Shown: positions 34,674 through 43,800 of the stretch, piece by piece | How positions within the stretch are numbered: the stretch's first letter is position 1 | Layout of the letters: every line of letters begins with the position of its first letter | NCBI GenBank assembly: GCA_942491385.1 | Contig: CALOAF010000008.1 | Coordinates: 310,001 to 374,000 of the forward strand | Direction: 5' to 3' | DNA from: UBA6170 sp942491385 | GTDB taxonomy: Bacteria; Chloroflexota; Anaerolineae; Anaerolineales; Anaerolineaceae | Length of the DNA: 64,000 nucleotides | Translations under genes and position numbers: made by a program | Notes under the pieces: generated by a model | What the model saw: only the letters and a program-made list of their open reading frames with translations | Told to the model about the DNA's origin: nothing | The model's database searches: none

Positions 34674-36077
34674 ATGGATAAAAAAAATGGAAAAATCTTA
34701 CAGGTTTTAGGTGGAGTCGTTGATGTTCAATTTTCTCCTGATAATATCCCTGATATATTCGAAGCACTGGAAGTAATAATTGACGATGGGTCGAAAATTA
34801 TTCTTGAAGTGCAAAAGCAGTTACCGAATAGTGCTGTTCGTTGTATATCGATGGCATCTACGGACGGACTTCAGAGAGGTGTGGAAGTTATTCGTACCTA
34901 TAACTCAATTAAAGTTCCAGTTGGTTTATCTACTCTAGGAAGGATATTTAATGTTTTGGGGGAACCAGTTGATGGTTTAGGGGAAGTTTCAACAGATACA
35001 TACTATCCAATTCACCGTTCCGCGCCATCATTTTCAGAGCAATCTACACAGGTTGAAGTCTTTGAGACTGGGCTAAAAGTTGTAGATCTGATTGCACCAT
35101 TTACAAAAGGTGGAAAAACCGGCATATTTGGTGGCGCTGGTGTTGGGAAAACTGTTATTATCATGGAATTGATTCGATCGATTGCATCTGTCCATCAGGG
35201 TAATTCAGTTTTTGCTGGAGTCGGTGAAAGGACACGGGAGGGCACACAACTTTATCGTGAGATGTTGGAATCTGGTGTTATGAAGGACACGGTCATGGTG
35301 TTTGGTCAAATGAATGAACCTCCAGGCGTTAGATTGCGTGTAGCACTAACTGCTCTATCGATGGCTGAATTCTTCCGTGACCAGGGAAAAGATGTTTTAT
35401 TATTTATTGATAATATTTTTCGATTTACGATGTCTGGATCTGAGGTTTCTGCCTTGTTAGGGCGTATGCCTTCGGCTGTTGGGTATCAGCCAACTTTATC
35501 AACGGAGATGGGTGAATTACAGGAACGCATTACATCTACTCGGAGTGGATCGATTACATCCATGCAAGCAGTATATGTACCAGCTGATGACTATTCCGAT
35601 CCAGCCCCAGTTGCCACCTTTACGCATCTGGATGCTACGATTGCATTGGAACGGGCGATCGCTGAAAAAGCAATTTATCCCGCGGTTGATCCGCTTTCCT
35701 CCACATCACGAATCCTGGATCCAAAAATTGTTGGTGAAGATCATTATTCTACTGCAAGAGAAGTACAAAAAGTTCTTCAACGCTACAAAGACTTGCAAGA
35801 TATTATTGCGATCTTGGGAATCGACGAATTAAGTGAAGATGATAAAATCATTGTTTCCCGAGCCAGAAAAATTGAAAGATTTTTCTCACAACCTATGTAT
35901 GTCGCCGAACAATTTACTGGTATTCCAGGTAAATATGTACCGTTGAAGGAAACAATACGTGGATTTAGAGAAATTTTGGATGGAAAACATGATTTATTGC
36001 CAGAACAAGCATTTTATATGGTAGGCTCTATAGAAGATGCAATCGAAAGCGCAAGACAATTGGAACTCGCAGGTTAA
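34674..36077 (+). CDS. atpD: F1-ATPase beta subunit
   Basis: A 467-residue catalytic subunit with the P-loop GGAGVGKTVIIMEL (about residues 153-166), GERTREGTQLYREM, the Walker B region VLLFIDNIFRF and LPSTEMGELQERITSTRSGS-like sequence (here LSTEMGELQERITST). The C-terminal part has the typical FFSQPMYVAEQFTG. It hydrolyses or synthesises ATP at the alpha/beta interface. The atpC start lies one base after its stop. Confidence 0.95.
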   Translation: MDKKNGKILQVLGGVVDVQFSPDNIPDIFEALEVIIDDGSKIILEVQKQLPNSAVRCISMASTDGLQRGVEVIRTYNSIKVPVGLSTLGRIFNVLGEPVDGLGEVSTDTYYPIHRSAPSFSEQSTQVEVFETGLKVVDLIAPFTKGGKTGIFGGAGVGKTVIIMELIRSIASVHQGNSVFAGVGERTREGTQLYREMLESGVMKDTVMVFGQMNEPPGVRLRVALTALSMAEFFRDQGKDVLLFIDNIFRFTMSGSEVSALLGRMPSAVGYQPTLSTEMGELQERITSTRSGSITSMQAVYVPADDYSDPAPVATFTHLDATIALERAIAEKAIYPAVDPLSSTSRILDPKIVGEDHYSTAREVQKVLQRYKDLQDIIAILGIDELSEDDKIIVSRARKIERFFSQPMYVAEQFTGIPGKYVPLKETIRGFREILDGKHDLLPEQAFYMVGSIEDAIESARQLELAG

Positions 36078-36078
36078 T

Positions 36079-36513
36079 ATGCCAATCCAATGTGATATAG
36101 TATCTCAAGATCGAATGGTATTCAGCGGGGAAGCTGAATTAGTCATATTACCTGGATCAGAAGGTGTGATGGGAATACTTCCAAATCATTCCCCAGTGTT
36201 AACTACCTTTAATTTTGGCATCATCACAGTGATTACTAAAAGGGATCGAAATTATTTTACCGTTGCTGGTGGAATTGCAGAAGTCCAACCGGATCTTATC
36301 ACGGTTCTAGCGGATGCAGCCGAAAATGTGGAAGAACTGGATGAATCAAGAGCAGAGCAAGCCAAGGAAAGAGCCGAAAAGCTATTGCATGAGACACAAT
36401 CTAATGAAAACGAGAAAGACGCATTAATTAACGCTTTGAGAAGATCGACATTTAGACTAGAAGCTATCAAAAAGTTTAAACGGTCATCCAAAGGAAGCTT
36501 TAAAAATAGGTAG
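36079..36513 (+). CDS. atpC: F1-ATPase epsilon subunit
   Basis: A 144-residue subunit with the N-terminal beta sandwich (CDIVSQDRMVFSGEAELVIL, then GVMGILPNHSPVLT) and a two-helix C-terminal tail rich in Glu and Ala (from about residue 90, ELDESRAEQAKERAEKLL). The epsilon subunit links the rotor to F1 and can inhibit ATP hydrolysis. The start is the ATG one base after atpD; a longer frame reads into atpD. The extra basic end, KKFKRSSKGSFKNR, is slightly longer than average. Confidence 0.92.
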   Translation: MPIQCDIVSQDRMVFSGEAELVILPGSEGVMGILPNHSPVLTTFNFGIITVITKRDRNYFTVAGGIAEVQPDLITVLADAAENVEELDESRAEQAKERAEKLLHETQSNENEKDALINALRRSTFRLEAIKKFKRSSKGSFKNR

Positions 36514-36547
36514 TCTTATCCGAGTTTGAAAGGAAGAAACATACTAC

Positions 36548-37555
36548 ATGGCATTCTTTTCCAGGGAATTAGGAATTGATCTGGGGACAATAAACTCTGT
36601 TATTGTTGAAGGCAACCAGGTTATTGTGATGGAACCAATGGTAGCAGCTATTGTAAATGAAGATGCAAGAAAAATGGTTGAATGGGGTCAGTCAGCTCGC
36701 GACATGATGGGGCGTGTTTCTGAATCGATTGAAATCGTCAGACCATTACAAAATGGTGTTATCGCTGAATACAGCATAACTGAAGGTATCCTTAAAGAAA
36801 TGATAAAGAAAGCAGGTGCTGCGAGTTTTCTAGGCAGCACTAAGATAATTATTACGACCCCCTTTGGCATAACTTCTGTAGAGCGTAGAGCTGTAGAAGC
36901 TGTTGCTTTATCCTCTTCACGTGAAGTTTATCTCATTTCCCAACCGGTGTCAGCTGCTTTGGGGATAGATTTGCCGATTGGCACTCCATCAGGAAATATG
37001 ATCATTAGTTTGGGAGGTGGGACTCATCAGGTGGCAGTATTGGCAATGTGGGATATCGTGACAGCCAACACCTCTAAAACAGGTGGTTTGGCTTTTGATG
37101 AAGCGATAATCTCCCATCTTCGAAAGAAATTTGGTGTACTCATAGGGCAACCCACTGCAGAGAAAATCAAAATCAATATCGGATCGGCTATTCGGTTAAA
37201 TGAAAATAAGAATATGGAAATTCAAGGTCAGGATCAGGTGACTGGCCTACCTAAACCGATTAACGTAACCACAGATGATGTTGTCGATGCCTTCGAACAG
37301 CCACTAAGTGATCTCGTAACACTGATCAGAAACACATTAGAAAAAACACCACCTGAATTGATATCTGATATTATTGATCGAGGAGTAGCGCTGTGTGGGG
37401 GTGGGGCATTATTAAATGGTATTGATAAATATTTGACAAAAGCATTAGGTATCCCGGCTTATTTGGTGGATAATCCAATGACTTGTACTGCTGAAGGAGC
37501 TTCCAAAGCTTTCACCATGCGCAATGTTTTGAAACGGTCTTTGATCAGAGTGTAA
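36548..37555 (+). CDS. mreB: MreB-like rod-shape actin homologue
   Basis: A 335-residue actin-fold ATPase with phosphate-1 ELGIDLGTINSVIV, the connecting ITTPFGITSVERRAVEAVA, phosphate-2 MIISLGGGTHQVAVLA (family usually D-I-G-G-G-T) and the adenosine motif GVALCGGGALLNGID. MreB polymers under the membrane guide wall synthesis. Here phosphate 2 reads SLGGGT, a Ser-Leu in place of the usual Asp-Ile, which may alter nucleotide hydrolysis. No mreC or mreD follows. The gene starts 34 bases after atpC with an AAAGGAAG ribosome site and probably shares its transcript. Confidence 0.88.
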   Translation: MAFFSRELGIDLGTINSVIVEGNQVIVMEPMVAAIVNEDARKMVEWGQSARDMMGRVSESIEIVRPLQNGVIAEYSITEGILKEMIKKAGAASFLGSTKIIITTPFGITSVERRAVEAVALSSSREVYLISQPVSAALGIDLPIGTPSGNMIISLGGGTHQVAVLAMWDIVTANTSKTGGLAFDEAIISHLRKKFGVLIGQPTAEKIKINIGSAIRLNENKNMEIQGQDQVTGLPKPINVTTDDVVDAFEQPLSDLVTLIRNTLEKTPPELISDIIDRGVALCGGGALLNGIDKYLTKALGIPAYLVDNPMTCTAEGASKAFTMRNVLKRSLIRV

Positions 37556-37578
37556 TTTTCAAACATGTCGAATAATTA

Positions 37579-37606
37579 TAGAGCCCCATTTATTGAAAGA
37601 GCTCTA
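37579..37606. terminator. Possible bidirectional terminator between mreB and rex
   Basis: TAGAGC (37579-37584) pairs with GCTCTA (37601-37606) across a 16-base loop, flanked by AT-rich sequence. The two genes converge here. The stem is short, so this is tentative. Confidence 0.4.
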
Positions 37607-37637
37607 ATTTATCTTTCGTTTGACCTCCATTTAGGTG

Positions 37638-38300
37638 TTAATCCAGATAATAAGTCATATGTTGTAATTCAATAATAGGATCAATATTTTGAACCTGAAC
37701 AGTTTTTGGAACTATTAATTTCACTGGGGCGTAATTTAGAATTGCGTTCACACCGGCTTTAACCAAATTATCAGCCACGTTTTGTGCCTGTTCTGCATCC
37801 ACAGTAATCATGGCTACTTTTATATTTTCTTTTTGAATAATCTCAGCTAATTTATTGCTATCAAAAATTTCAAATACACCAATTTTTGTTCCAATTTTTT
37901 CGGGGCTGTTATCGAAAATAAACTTGATTCGAAAACCATGATTTTGAAACCCATTAAAATTAGCGATTGCATGACCGAGAAAACCAACTCCAATTAACGC
38001 CATATCCCAAACCCTGTTCACATGGAGAATATCTTCCAATTTTTCAATCAAAAAACTAATTGAGTAGCCTGTCCCTTGTTTGCCAAATTCTCCGAAATGT
38101 GATAGATCTTTTCGAATTTGAGCAGCAGATATGCCAATCCTTTTTCCAAGATCCTTGGAGGAAGTATTGTATTCACCCTCCTGTTCAAGACGATTCAAAG
38201 TTTGTAGATACAGAGGTAAACGAGCAACGACAATGTCCGGTACTTGCTTTTTTTCCATTTTTATTTTTTCCCATTCATTAGCATCAATTGGATTTGTCAT
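37638..38300 (-). CDS. rex: Redox-sensing transcriptional repressor Rex
   Basis: About 220 residues. The N-terminal winged helix includes IVVARLPLYLQTLNRLEQEG and SAAQIRKDLSHFGEFGKQG. The C-terminal Rossmann domain has IGVGFLGHAI (GxGxxG) and VAMITVDAEQAQNVAD, ending in the domain-swapped helix. Rex senses the NADH/NAD ratio and represses fermentation and respiration genes. The start at 38300 is chosen because the family N-terminus begins close before it; the frame extends 25 codons further but reads like noise. A second start at MEKKQVPD is possible. Neither has a clear ribosome site. Targets in this window are not obvious. Confidence 0.88.
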   Translation of the reverse strand: MTNPIDANEWEKIKMEKKQVPDIVVARLPLYLQTLNRLEQEGEYNTSSKDLGKRIGISAAQIRKDLSHFGEFGKQGTGYSISFLIEKLEDILHVNRVWDMALIGVGFLGHAIANFNGFQNHGFRIKFIFDNSPEKIGTKIGVFEIFDSNKLAEIIQKENIKVAMITVDAEQAQNVADNLVKAGVNAILNYAPVKLIVPKTVQVQNIDPIIELQHMTYYLD

Positions 38301-38405
38301 TATAAATTTATCATAAAAAGAAAAAAATAAGCAAATATAAATGCATAGATTTCCTGAATTAATAAGAGCAGACACCTGCTCCTATTGCGAAAAATTATTC
38401 TACAA

Positions 38406-39095
38406 TTAATCTCTTGATCTTCCCAGCAATAAAAATGCGTAATAGAGAAGTGTTGAGACCGCTTGAATTGCAGCCGCCACATAGGTTAAAGCGGCAGCAT
38501 CAAGAACCTTATTGATCCCTTGGGACTCTTCGCCATAAATTACACCTGATGTTGTCAGCCATGCTTTTGCTCGGTTACTGGCATTAAATTCAACAGGAAG
38601 TGTTACCAGTGCAAATATGGCTGTGAGAGCGAATAAACCTAACCCTACCCAGGCAAGACTTTCCCATTGTAGTAACAAACCACCAATAAATATAATTGGA
38701 CCCAACCAACTCCCAAATTGTACAGAAGGCACCATAGCAGAACGGAACTTCAAAGGAACATAATCATTTTGATCCTGAATTGCATGACCAGCTTCATGTG
38801 CGGCGATTCCTGCAGCTGCGATTGAATTACTTCGGTATACATCCGGGCTCAAACGTAATTTCTTTGCTCTTGGGTCATAATGGTCAGAGAGAAAACCTCG
38901 AGTCTCTTCAACTTCAACATTGCTTAATCCACTGGCGTTTAACATTCTGCGAGCAATTTCAGCCCCTGTTAGTCCGATATAGCTACGAATTTTTGAATAC
39001 TTATTAAAGGCTCCTTTGACTTTCATTTGTGCCCAAAAACCTAATAGTAAGGCAGGTAGACTAAATAATATGTATAAACCGTATCCACCAAACAT
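38406..39095 (-). CDS. YugP-type zinc metallopeptidase, membrane protein
   Basis: A 229-residue membrane protein. It has an N-terminal membrane segment (about 4-22), a cytoplasmic or peripheral region with RGFLSDHYDPRAKKLRLS, the zinc motif HEAGHAIQ (about residues 101-108), then three more hydrophobic segments (about 125-145, 150-170 and 205-225). This is the YugP/DUF neutral zinc peptidase family of unknown substrate, related to M48-like proteases. Length is normal. It lies 106 bases upstream of rex on the same strand. Confidence 0.87.
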   Translation of the reverse strand: MFGGYGLYILFSLPALLLGFWAQMKVKGAFNKYSKIRSYIGLTGAEIARRMLNASGLSNVEVEETRGFLSDHYDPRAKKLRLSPDVYRSNSIAAAGIAAHEAGHAIQDQNDYVPLKFRSAMVPSVQFGSWLGPIIFIGGLLLQWESLAWVGLGLFALTAIFALVTLPVEFNASNRAKAWLTTSGVIYGEESQGINKVLDAAALTYVAAAIQAVSTLLYYAFLLLGRSRD

Positions 39096-39180
39096 ATTTA
39101 CATCCTTTTCTAGAATTTCCCCAATTATAACCAGAATAAATTACTAAATTATATTAATTTTATATAAAATTTATTAGAAG

Positions 39181-39252
39181 TACGCCCGCTGAGATTCGAA
39201 CTCAGACTTTTGCCTCCGGAGGGCAATGTGATATCCTTTTCACTACGGGCGC
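39181..39252 (-). tRNA. tRNA-Arg (CCG anticodon)
   Basis: The minus strand folds with acceptor GCGCCCG paired to CGGGCGT (first pair G-U) and discriminator A. It has a short D arm, anticodon stem TTGCC/GGCAA with loop CTCCGGA (anticodon CCG), and T arm GAGTTCGAATCTC. Length is 72 bases; CCA is not encoded. Confidence 0.92.
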
Positions 39253-39290
39253 TTGGGAGCAAGCACTATTCTACCATGATCGTTTATGTG

Positions 39291-40298
39291 CTAGAAGATT
39301 TTCGTAATTTCATCTCTTTCTGGTCTTGGGATTGGTATTTGACTTAATTGAGAATGATTTCTTACCCCAATCCCATCCTCTGACACAGTACCAATCACAG
39401 AAACCGGAATTTGATTATTTTCCAGGACATTCTGTATGTCTTTGGTTCTTTTTGGATTGGCCGTGAATAATAATGCCCCGGATGAAATGGTGTTCATTGG
39501 ATTTATTGAAAAACGAGCACAAATTTTTTTGGCTAAATCTGTTATGGGGACTTGATCAAGATTGATTTCAAGTTTTTTATTGCTGGCAATTGATAATTCC
39601 CACAATGCGGCAGCCAAACCACCTTCGGTTGGATCATGCATGGCGGTTACGTTAAAACCATCTCTGATCAGTTGAGCTTCCTTAAAGATGCTAATGCCTG
39701 GTTCATAAAGATAGGATTGAGCTGTTTTAATCTCCAGTTCTGTCAGATAATGAAGTAGTCTATCAGGAAAATCATTGGACAGGATGGAAATTGTCTCAAT
39801 TGCGATTTCCTTGGTGAGAAAAATATTATCTCCAGTTTGAACACCTGAAGGCAAAATTAGCTTATCTTTGTTTACAGTGCCAATCATCGTAGCAGAGAGG
39901 ATTGGTCGATCAACGCCTTTTGTTACTTCTGTATGGCCACCGATAATCGTTATTCCATATTCTTTCGTTGTACCGATAAGTTGATTTGTAATTTTTTCCA
40001 CAATTTTATTTGTTGTATTTTTTTCAGGTAACAATAACGTGGTCAGCATCCACTTTGGGTCGGCACCGGTGGTTACGATATCATTCACATTAATTTGGAC
40101 AGCATACCATCCAATATTCTCTGCAGTTAATGAGATCGGGTCAGATTTCAATACTAGGAACTGATCACCGAAATCGAGGACAGCGCAATCCATCCCTGTA
40201 CCAGGACCAACCAACACTTTTTCATCCAGGATAGGAATATTATTCAATATTTTTTCAAGAACATCAGGTGGTAATTTTCCAAGAGGAAGTCTGGTCAT
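39291..40298 (-). CDS. AIR synthase-related protein (HypE-like)
   Basis: A 335-residue protein of the PurM/HypE/SelD ATP-binding superfamily. Motifs: GPGTGMDCAVLDFGDQFLVL with the conserved D-x-A-V pattern, INVNDIVTTGADPKWML, GGHTEVTKGVDRPILSATMIG, and the late AMHDPTEGGLAAALWELS. The layout is like HypE, but the C-terminal Cys tail used by HypE for cyanide ligand synthesis is absent (it ends DEITKIF). No hydrogenase genes are nearby. It lies 12 bases after a radical SAM gene, so the two probably act together in an unknown modification. Confidence 0.8.
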   Translation of the reverse strand: MTRLPLGKLPPDVLEKILNNIPILDEKVLVGPGTGMDCAVLDFGDQFLVLKSDPISLTAENIGWYAVQINVNDIVTTGADPKWMLTTLLLPEKNTTNKIVEKITNQLIGTTKEYGITIIGGHTEVTKGVDRPILSATMIGTVNKDKLILPSGVQTGDNIFLTKEIAIETISILSNDFPDRLLHYLTELEIKTAQSYLYEPGISIFKEAQLIRDGFNVTAMHDPTEGGLAAALWELSIASNKKLEINLDQVPITDLAKKICARFSINPMNTISSGALLFTANPKRTKDIQNVLENNQIPVSVIGTVSEDGIGVRNHSQLSQIPIPRPERDEITKIF

Positions 40299-40310
40299 AA
40301 AATCTTATCC

Positions 40311-41546
40311 TTAGTACACAAAATCTCTAATATCATAGGTACTGATATGGGGTGTCCCCGAATCTGAAAAAATCAGTTGTTTTTCGATCTCATTTCGTTG
40401 TTTTTGTCTCTCTTCAACGGTTAATGGGATTAAATTGTCTGAAAATGCTTTTTGGGAATATTCCAGGCCTTCACTTTCTATTAACTCTGAGAAATAGACC
40501 AAATCTTCCGCATCCAAATTCATTTGATTAATAATATTGACGGTATCAGAAATATGCGCCGGATAGTAATGTTTGCCACCAGCCCCTAAAAGCACAATGA
40601 TTCCCACTGATATACCGGATAATTTTATGGTTCGTACTGCGTTGAGAGCCTCTTGGGCTGATCCTGGTTTGTTCAGATATTTTAAAAGTTGATTGTTGCC
40701 ACTCTCCAAACCAATGTATATCTTGTTCAAACCCAGGTCTCGCAATCTTTGATAATCGCTGGTGGATTTTCGCTCTCCACTGAAACCATCCAAAAAGGCA
40801 AACATTCCGCCTAATTTTTCTACATCCAGATGCCTGTGAATTATTTTGATTAACGAGGTTAATTTTTGCATTGGCACCACAAGCGCATTTGCGTCACCTA
40901 AGAAGATTGTTCTGCGCAAGGAAAGTCCATTTCCTAAAAATTTCTTGACTTGGATAATGTGTTCTTCGAAGTTTGCAGGAGACTTTATTATGAATGGACG
41001 ATCTCTATAAAAATTACAAAATGTGCATTTATTGAAAGAGCAACCCTCTGTCAATTGAAGAACAACAGAAATATATTGGTCAGGTGGTAGGATTCCTACT
41101 GGCTTGTAGACTGAGTGGTATATAGAAATATCTTGATTATAAAACTCAGTAGTTACTTGCGAAAACCTGACAAGTTCTTGGGATGTATTGGAATCAATTG
41201 GAGGAGAAAAAACGGATCCGTTGGTTGCTATTTCATTCGAAATAATTGATAAGGTCTGATGGGCTAAATTTAACAACCAATCACTTTCCAGCTGATCAAG
41301 CCATTTTCGATGCAAAACTTCTTTGCCTGAGCTCCACTTGGCTACGATATTCCCATTTAATCCACGGCGATAAGAGATATTTTTTATTAATGCCGTCCAG
41401 AGTCGCCCAGATTTATCAAAACTATATACCTGAGTGTCATCTGCGGTTTCAATACTGATTGTCAGACTATTTGTTTTTTGACTGATTGTCACAGTCTTTT
41501 TGTTCCAGCGTCCAAAATGAACCAATAAATTCCTCCAATAAATCAA
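40311..41546 (-). CDS. Radical SAM protein with CX4CX2C cluster motif
   Basis: A 411-residue radical SAM protein. An N-terminal extension of about 160 residues has no recognised domain. The core follows: VLQLTEGCSFNKCTFCNFY, with cysteines spaced x4 and x2 rather than the canonical x3 and x2, then TIFLGDANALVVP, LGLNKIYIGLESGNNQLL and GISVGIIVLLGAGG. The variant spacing is seen in some HemN/Elp3-like groups. The C-terminal part lacks a cysteine-rich SPASM region. It is paired with the AIR-synthase-like gene. The substrate is unknown. Confidence 0.8.
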   Translation of the reverse strand: MIYWRNLLVHFGRWNKKTVTISQKTNSLTISIETADDTQVYSFDKSGRLWTALIKNISYRRGLNGNIVAKWSSGKEVLHRKWLDQLESDWLLNLAHQTLSIISNEIATNGSVFSPPIDSNTSQELVRFSQVTTEFYNQDISIYHSVYKPVGILPPDQYISVVLQLTEGCSFNKCTFCNFYRDRPFIIKSPANFEEHIIQVKKFLGNGLSLRRTIFLGDANALVVPMQKLTSLIKIIHRHLDVEKLGGMFAFLDGFSGERKSTSDYQRLRDLGLNKIYIGLESGNNQLLKYLNKPGSAQEALNAVRTIKLSGISVGIIVLLGAGGKHYYPAHISDTVNIINQMNLDAEDLVYFSELIESEGLEYSQKAFSDNLIPLTVEERQKQRNEIEKQLIFSDSGTPHISTYDIRDFVY

Positions 41547-41747
41547 ATAGATTATAAATGGGTTATGATGATTCTATCAAAGGAATGAATAAGGAAAGAA
41601 TCAAATTTTCGTTTATCCTGGAGTCTGTGGGATTTCTGCTTTCCAGAGAGGGAATTTCTGGTAAGCCGCAATTACTAACCACGCCCATTTTAGAAATTAT
41701 CGACTGGACAGAAAAGACTAAATCGAATAAACTCAAAATGGAATAGG

Positions 41748-41920
41748 AAAGCGCATGACTTTGCTGTTTGCAAAGTGACGAGGATGAAGGTTCCCCAATG
41801 CGAGTTGGGGTTAACTGAATGGGATTAACCCGTTTCAGGAAAATCGAAAGATCAGCGGAAGCCTTCCAGGTGAAAACACCTGTGCCTAACCAGAAAACTT
41901 TTAATTAAAAATTTCCTGAA
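41748..41920 (+). ncRNA. glmS self-cleaving ribozyme
   Basis: Located immediately before glmS. The expected cleavage site is A|GCGC at 41750/41751. The core follows with GACGAGGATGAAGG (about 41779-41792), then a stem-loop TTCCCCAATGCG...TTGGGG, ATCGAAAGATCAGCGGA (about 41845-41861) matching the conserved catalytic strand, and P4 pairing CAGGTG/CACCTG near 41870-41882. In known systems glucosamine-6-phosphate acts as cofactor for cleavage and lowers glmS expression. The gene's ribosome site GGAGG and ATG at 41938 lie just after. Identification rests on core motif matches and gene context. Confidence 0.9.
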
Positions 41921-41937
41921 AAAGCGGAGGTATTTTT

Positions 41938-43779
41938 ATGTGTGGGATAGTTGGTTACATTGGTAGTCAAAATGCAACCCCCATAATCTTAAATGGGTTG
42001 AAAAAATTAGAATACCGTGGATATGATTCAGCAGGCATTGCTGTGTTACAAGGTGGTAGGATTGAAATTCGCAGAGATGCTGGGAAACTAAATAAATTAA
42101 ACGCAATGGTTTCCTTGCAGCCTTTGGAAGGTCAATTAGGAATTGGTCATACACGTTGGGCGACTCATGGGATGCCAACGGCTGAAAATGCGCATCCTCA
42201 TCTCGGCAGTACCGGTGAAGTGGTGGTTGTTCATAATGGTATTGTTGAAAATTATATGGAATTAAAAGCTGAATTAGTTGCTGAAGGGGTTAAGTTTAAC
42301 TCTGAAACTGATACGGAAACAATCGTTCATTTAATCGAAATGTTTATGGGTAGTGGGGATGATTTTGAGAAGGCAACAACAAATATGCTAAAGCGGTTGA
42401 AAGGTGCACATGGTATCGTGACATTCACGACCAGGGAGCCGGATAAAATCATTGCAGCCAGAATTGGGAATGCCGGTGGCGTTGTGGTTGGGTTTGGTGA
42501 AGATGGCAATTTTGTTGCTTCTGATATTCCTGCGATCCTGGAACATACCAGAAAAATGATTTTTTTGGATTCTGAGCAAATGGTGATCATCAAGAAGGAT
42601 TCGGTTCTCATTCAGGACTTTGATCGAAATCCGATTATCCCAGAACTTCACGTGATATCCTGGGATCCAGTTTCCGCTGAAAAAGGTGAATTTCGCCATT
42701 TTATGCAAAAAGAAATTCATGAACAGGTAAGGTCTTTAACCGATACTCTGGCGGGTAGAGTAGATTTTGATAATGGTCACATCCAAATTCCACAGCTCAA
42801 TTTGGATGAAGCATTGGCAAGTAGAATAAAGAAAATTGTAATTACTGCATGTGGAACTGCAGCATATGCAGGTATGGTGGGAAAAATATTAATTGAATAT
42901 ATTGCAAAAATACCTGTGGAAGTTGAGATCGCATCTGAATTTCGCTATCGAGACCCTTTAATTGATTCAAATACAGTCGTGTTGGCCATTAGCCAGTCAG
43001 GTGAGACTGCTGACACTTTAGCAGCCATGGAATTAGCCAAACGCAAAGGTGCAATTCTCTGGTCAAACGTCAATGCGATCGGCTCTCAGGTTATGAGAAT
43101 TTCTGATGGATATATATCCATGCAGACCGGTCCAGAAATTGGTGTTGCTTCCACAAAGGCATTTACAGCACCATTGGTAGATTTGTATATGCTTGCCATC
43201 CTTCTGGCAGATTTGAGGGGCGTTATTACCCCGGATTATCGGAAACAATTAGTTTCAGATTTACGTTTGGTACCTGCTCTGGTAGGAAAAGTACTTGAAA
43301 AAGACGAAGAGATTAGAAATATTGCCAAAGAATTCAAATTCATCAAAAACGCACTATATTTAGGACGTGGTATCAATATGCCCATCGCATATGAAGGGGC
43401 TTTGAAGCTAAAGGAAATTTCGTATATCCATGCGGAGGGATATCCAGCAGGTGAAATGAAACATGGCCCAATTGCATTGGTTGATAGGGATATGCCGGTT
43501 GTGGCGATTGCCCCGAATGATCCCTGGTATGACAAGATGATCAGCCAGATTGAACAGGCAAAAGCAAGAGGAGGCGTTGTTCTTGCGGTTGCCACCGAAG
43601 GCGATGAGAGAGTGACAGAACTGGCAGATCATGTGTTTTGGATTCCTGAAACGCCTTGGTTATTAAGCCCAATCATTACTGTGGTTCCTCTCCAATTATT
43701 CGCTTATCATATTGCCTCGTTGAGAGGGTTGGATGTAGATCAACCGAGGAATCTGGCAAAATCGGTGACAGTAGAGTAA
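41938..43779 (+). CDS. glmS: Glutamine--fructose-6-phosphate aminotransferase
   Basis: A 613-residue enzyme that makes glucosamine-6-phosphate for peptidoglycan precursors. The N-terminal glutaminase starts MCGIVGYIG (catalytic Cys2) and has LEYRGYDSAGIAV and HTRWATHG. The C-terminal isomerase has two SIS domains with AISQSGETADTLAA and TGPEIGVASTKAFT, and ends in the typical NLAKSVTVE. Length is normal. GGAGG lies upstream and a glmS ribozyme occupies the leader, so product feedback on the mRNA is expected. No terminator is visible before the convergent LOG gene. Confidence 0.96.
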   Translation: MCGIVGYIGSQNATPIILNGLKKLEYRGYDSAGIAVLQGGRIEIRRDAGKLNKLNAMVSLQPLEGQLGIGHTRWATHGMPTAENAHPHLGSTGEVVVVHNGIVENYMELKAELVAEGVKFNSETDTETIVHLIEMFMGSGDDFEKATTNMLKRLKGAHGIVTFTTREPDKIIAARIGNAGGVVVGFGEDGNFVASDIPAILEHTRKMIFLDSEQMVIIKKDSVLIQDFDRNPIIPELHVISWDPVSAEKGEFRHFMQKEIHEQVRSLTDTLAGRVDFDNGHIQIPQLNLDEALASRIKKIVITACGTAAYAGMVGKILIEYIAKIPVEVEIASEFRYRDPLIDSNTVVLAISQSGETADTLAAMELAKRKGAILWSNVNAIGSQVMRISDGYISMQTGPEIGVASTKAFTAPLVDLYMLAILLADLRGVITPDYRKQLVSDLRLVPALVGKVLEKDEEIRNIAKEFKFIKNALYLGRGINMPIAYEGALKLKEISYIHAEGYPAGEMKHGPIALVDRDMPVVAIAPNDPWYDKMISQIEQAKARGGVVLAVATEGDERVTELADHVFWIPETPWLLSPIITVVPLQLFAYHIASLRGLDVDQPRNLAKSVTVE

Positions 43780-43800
43780 ACAACTAATTATAATAAATTA

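Noticed and set aside
41558..41746. 62-codon frame upstream of the glmS ribozyme
   Set aside because: No clear ribosome site or domain. The region more likely holds the glmS promoter and leader.
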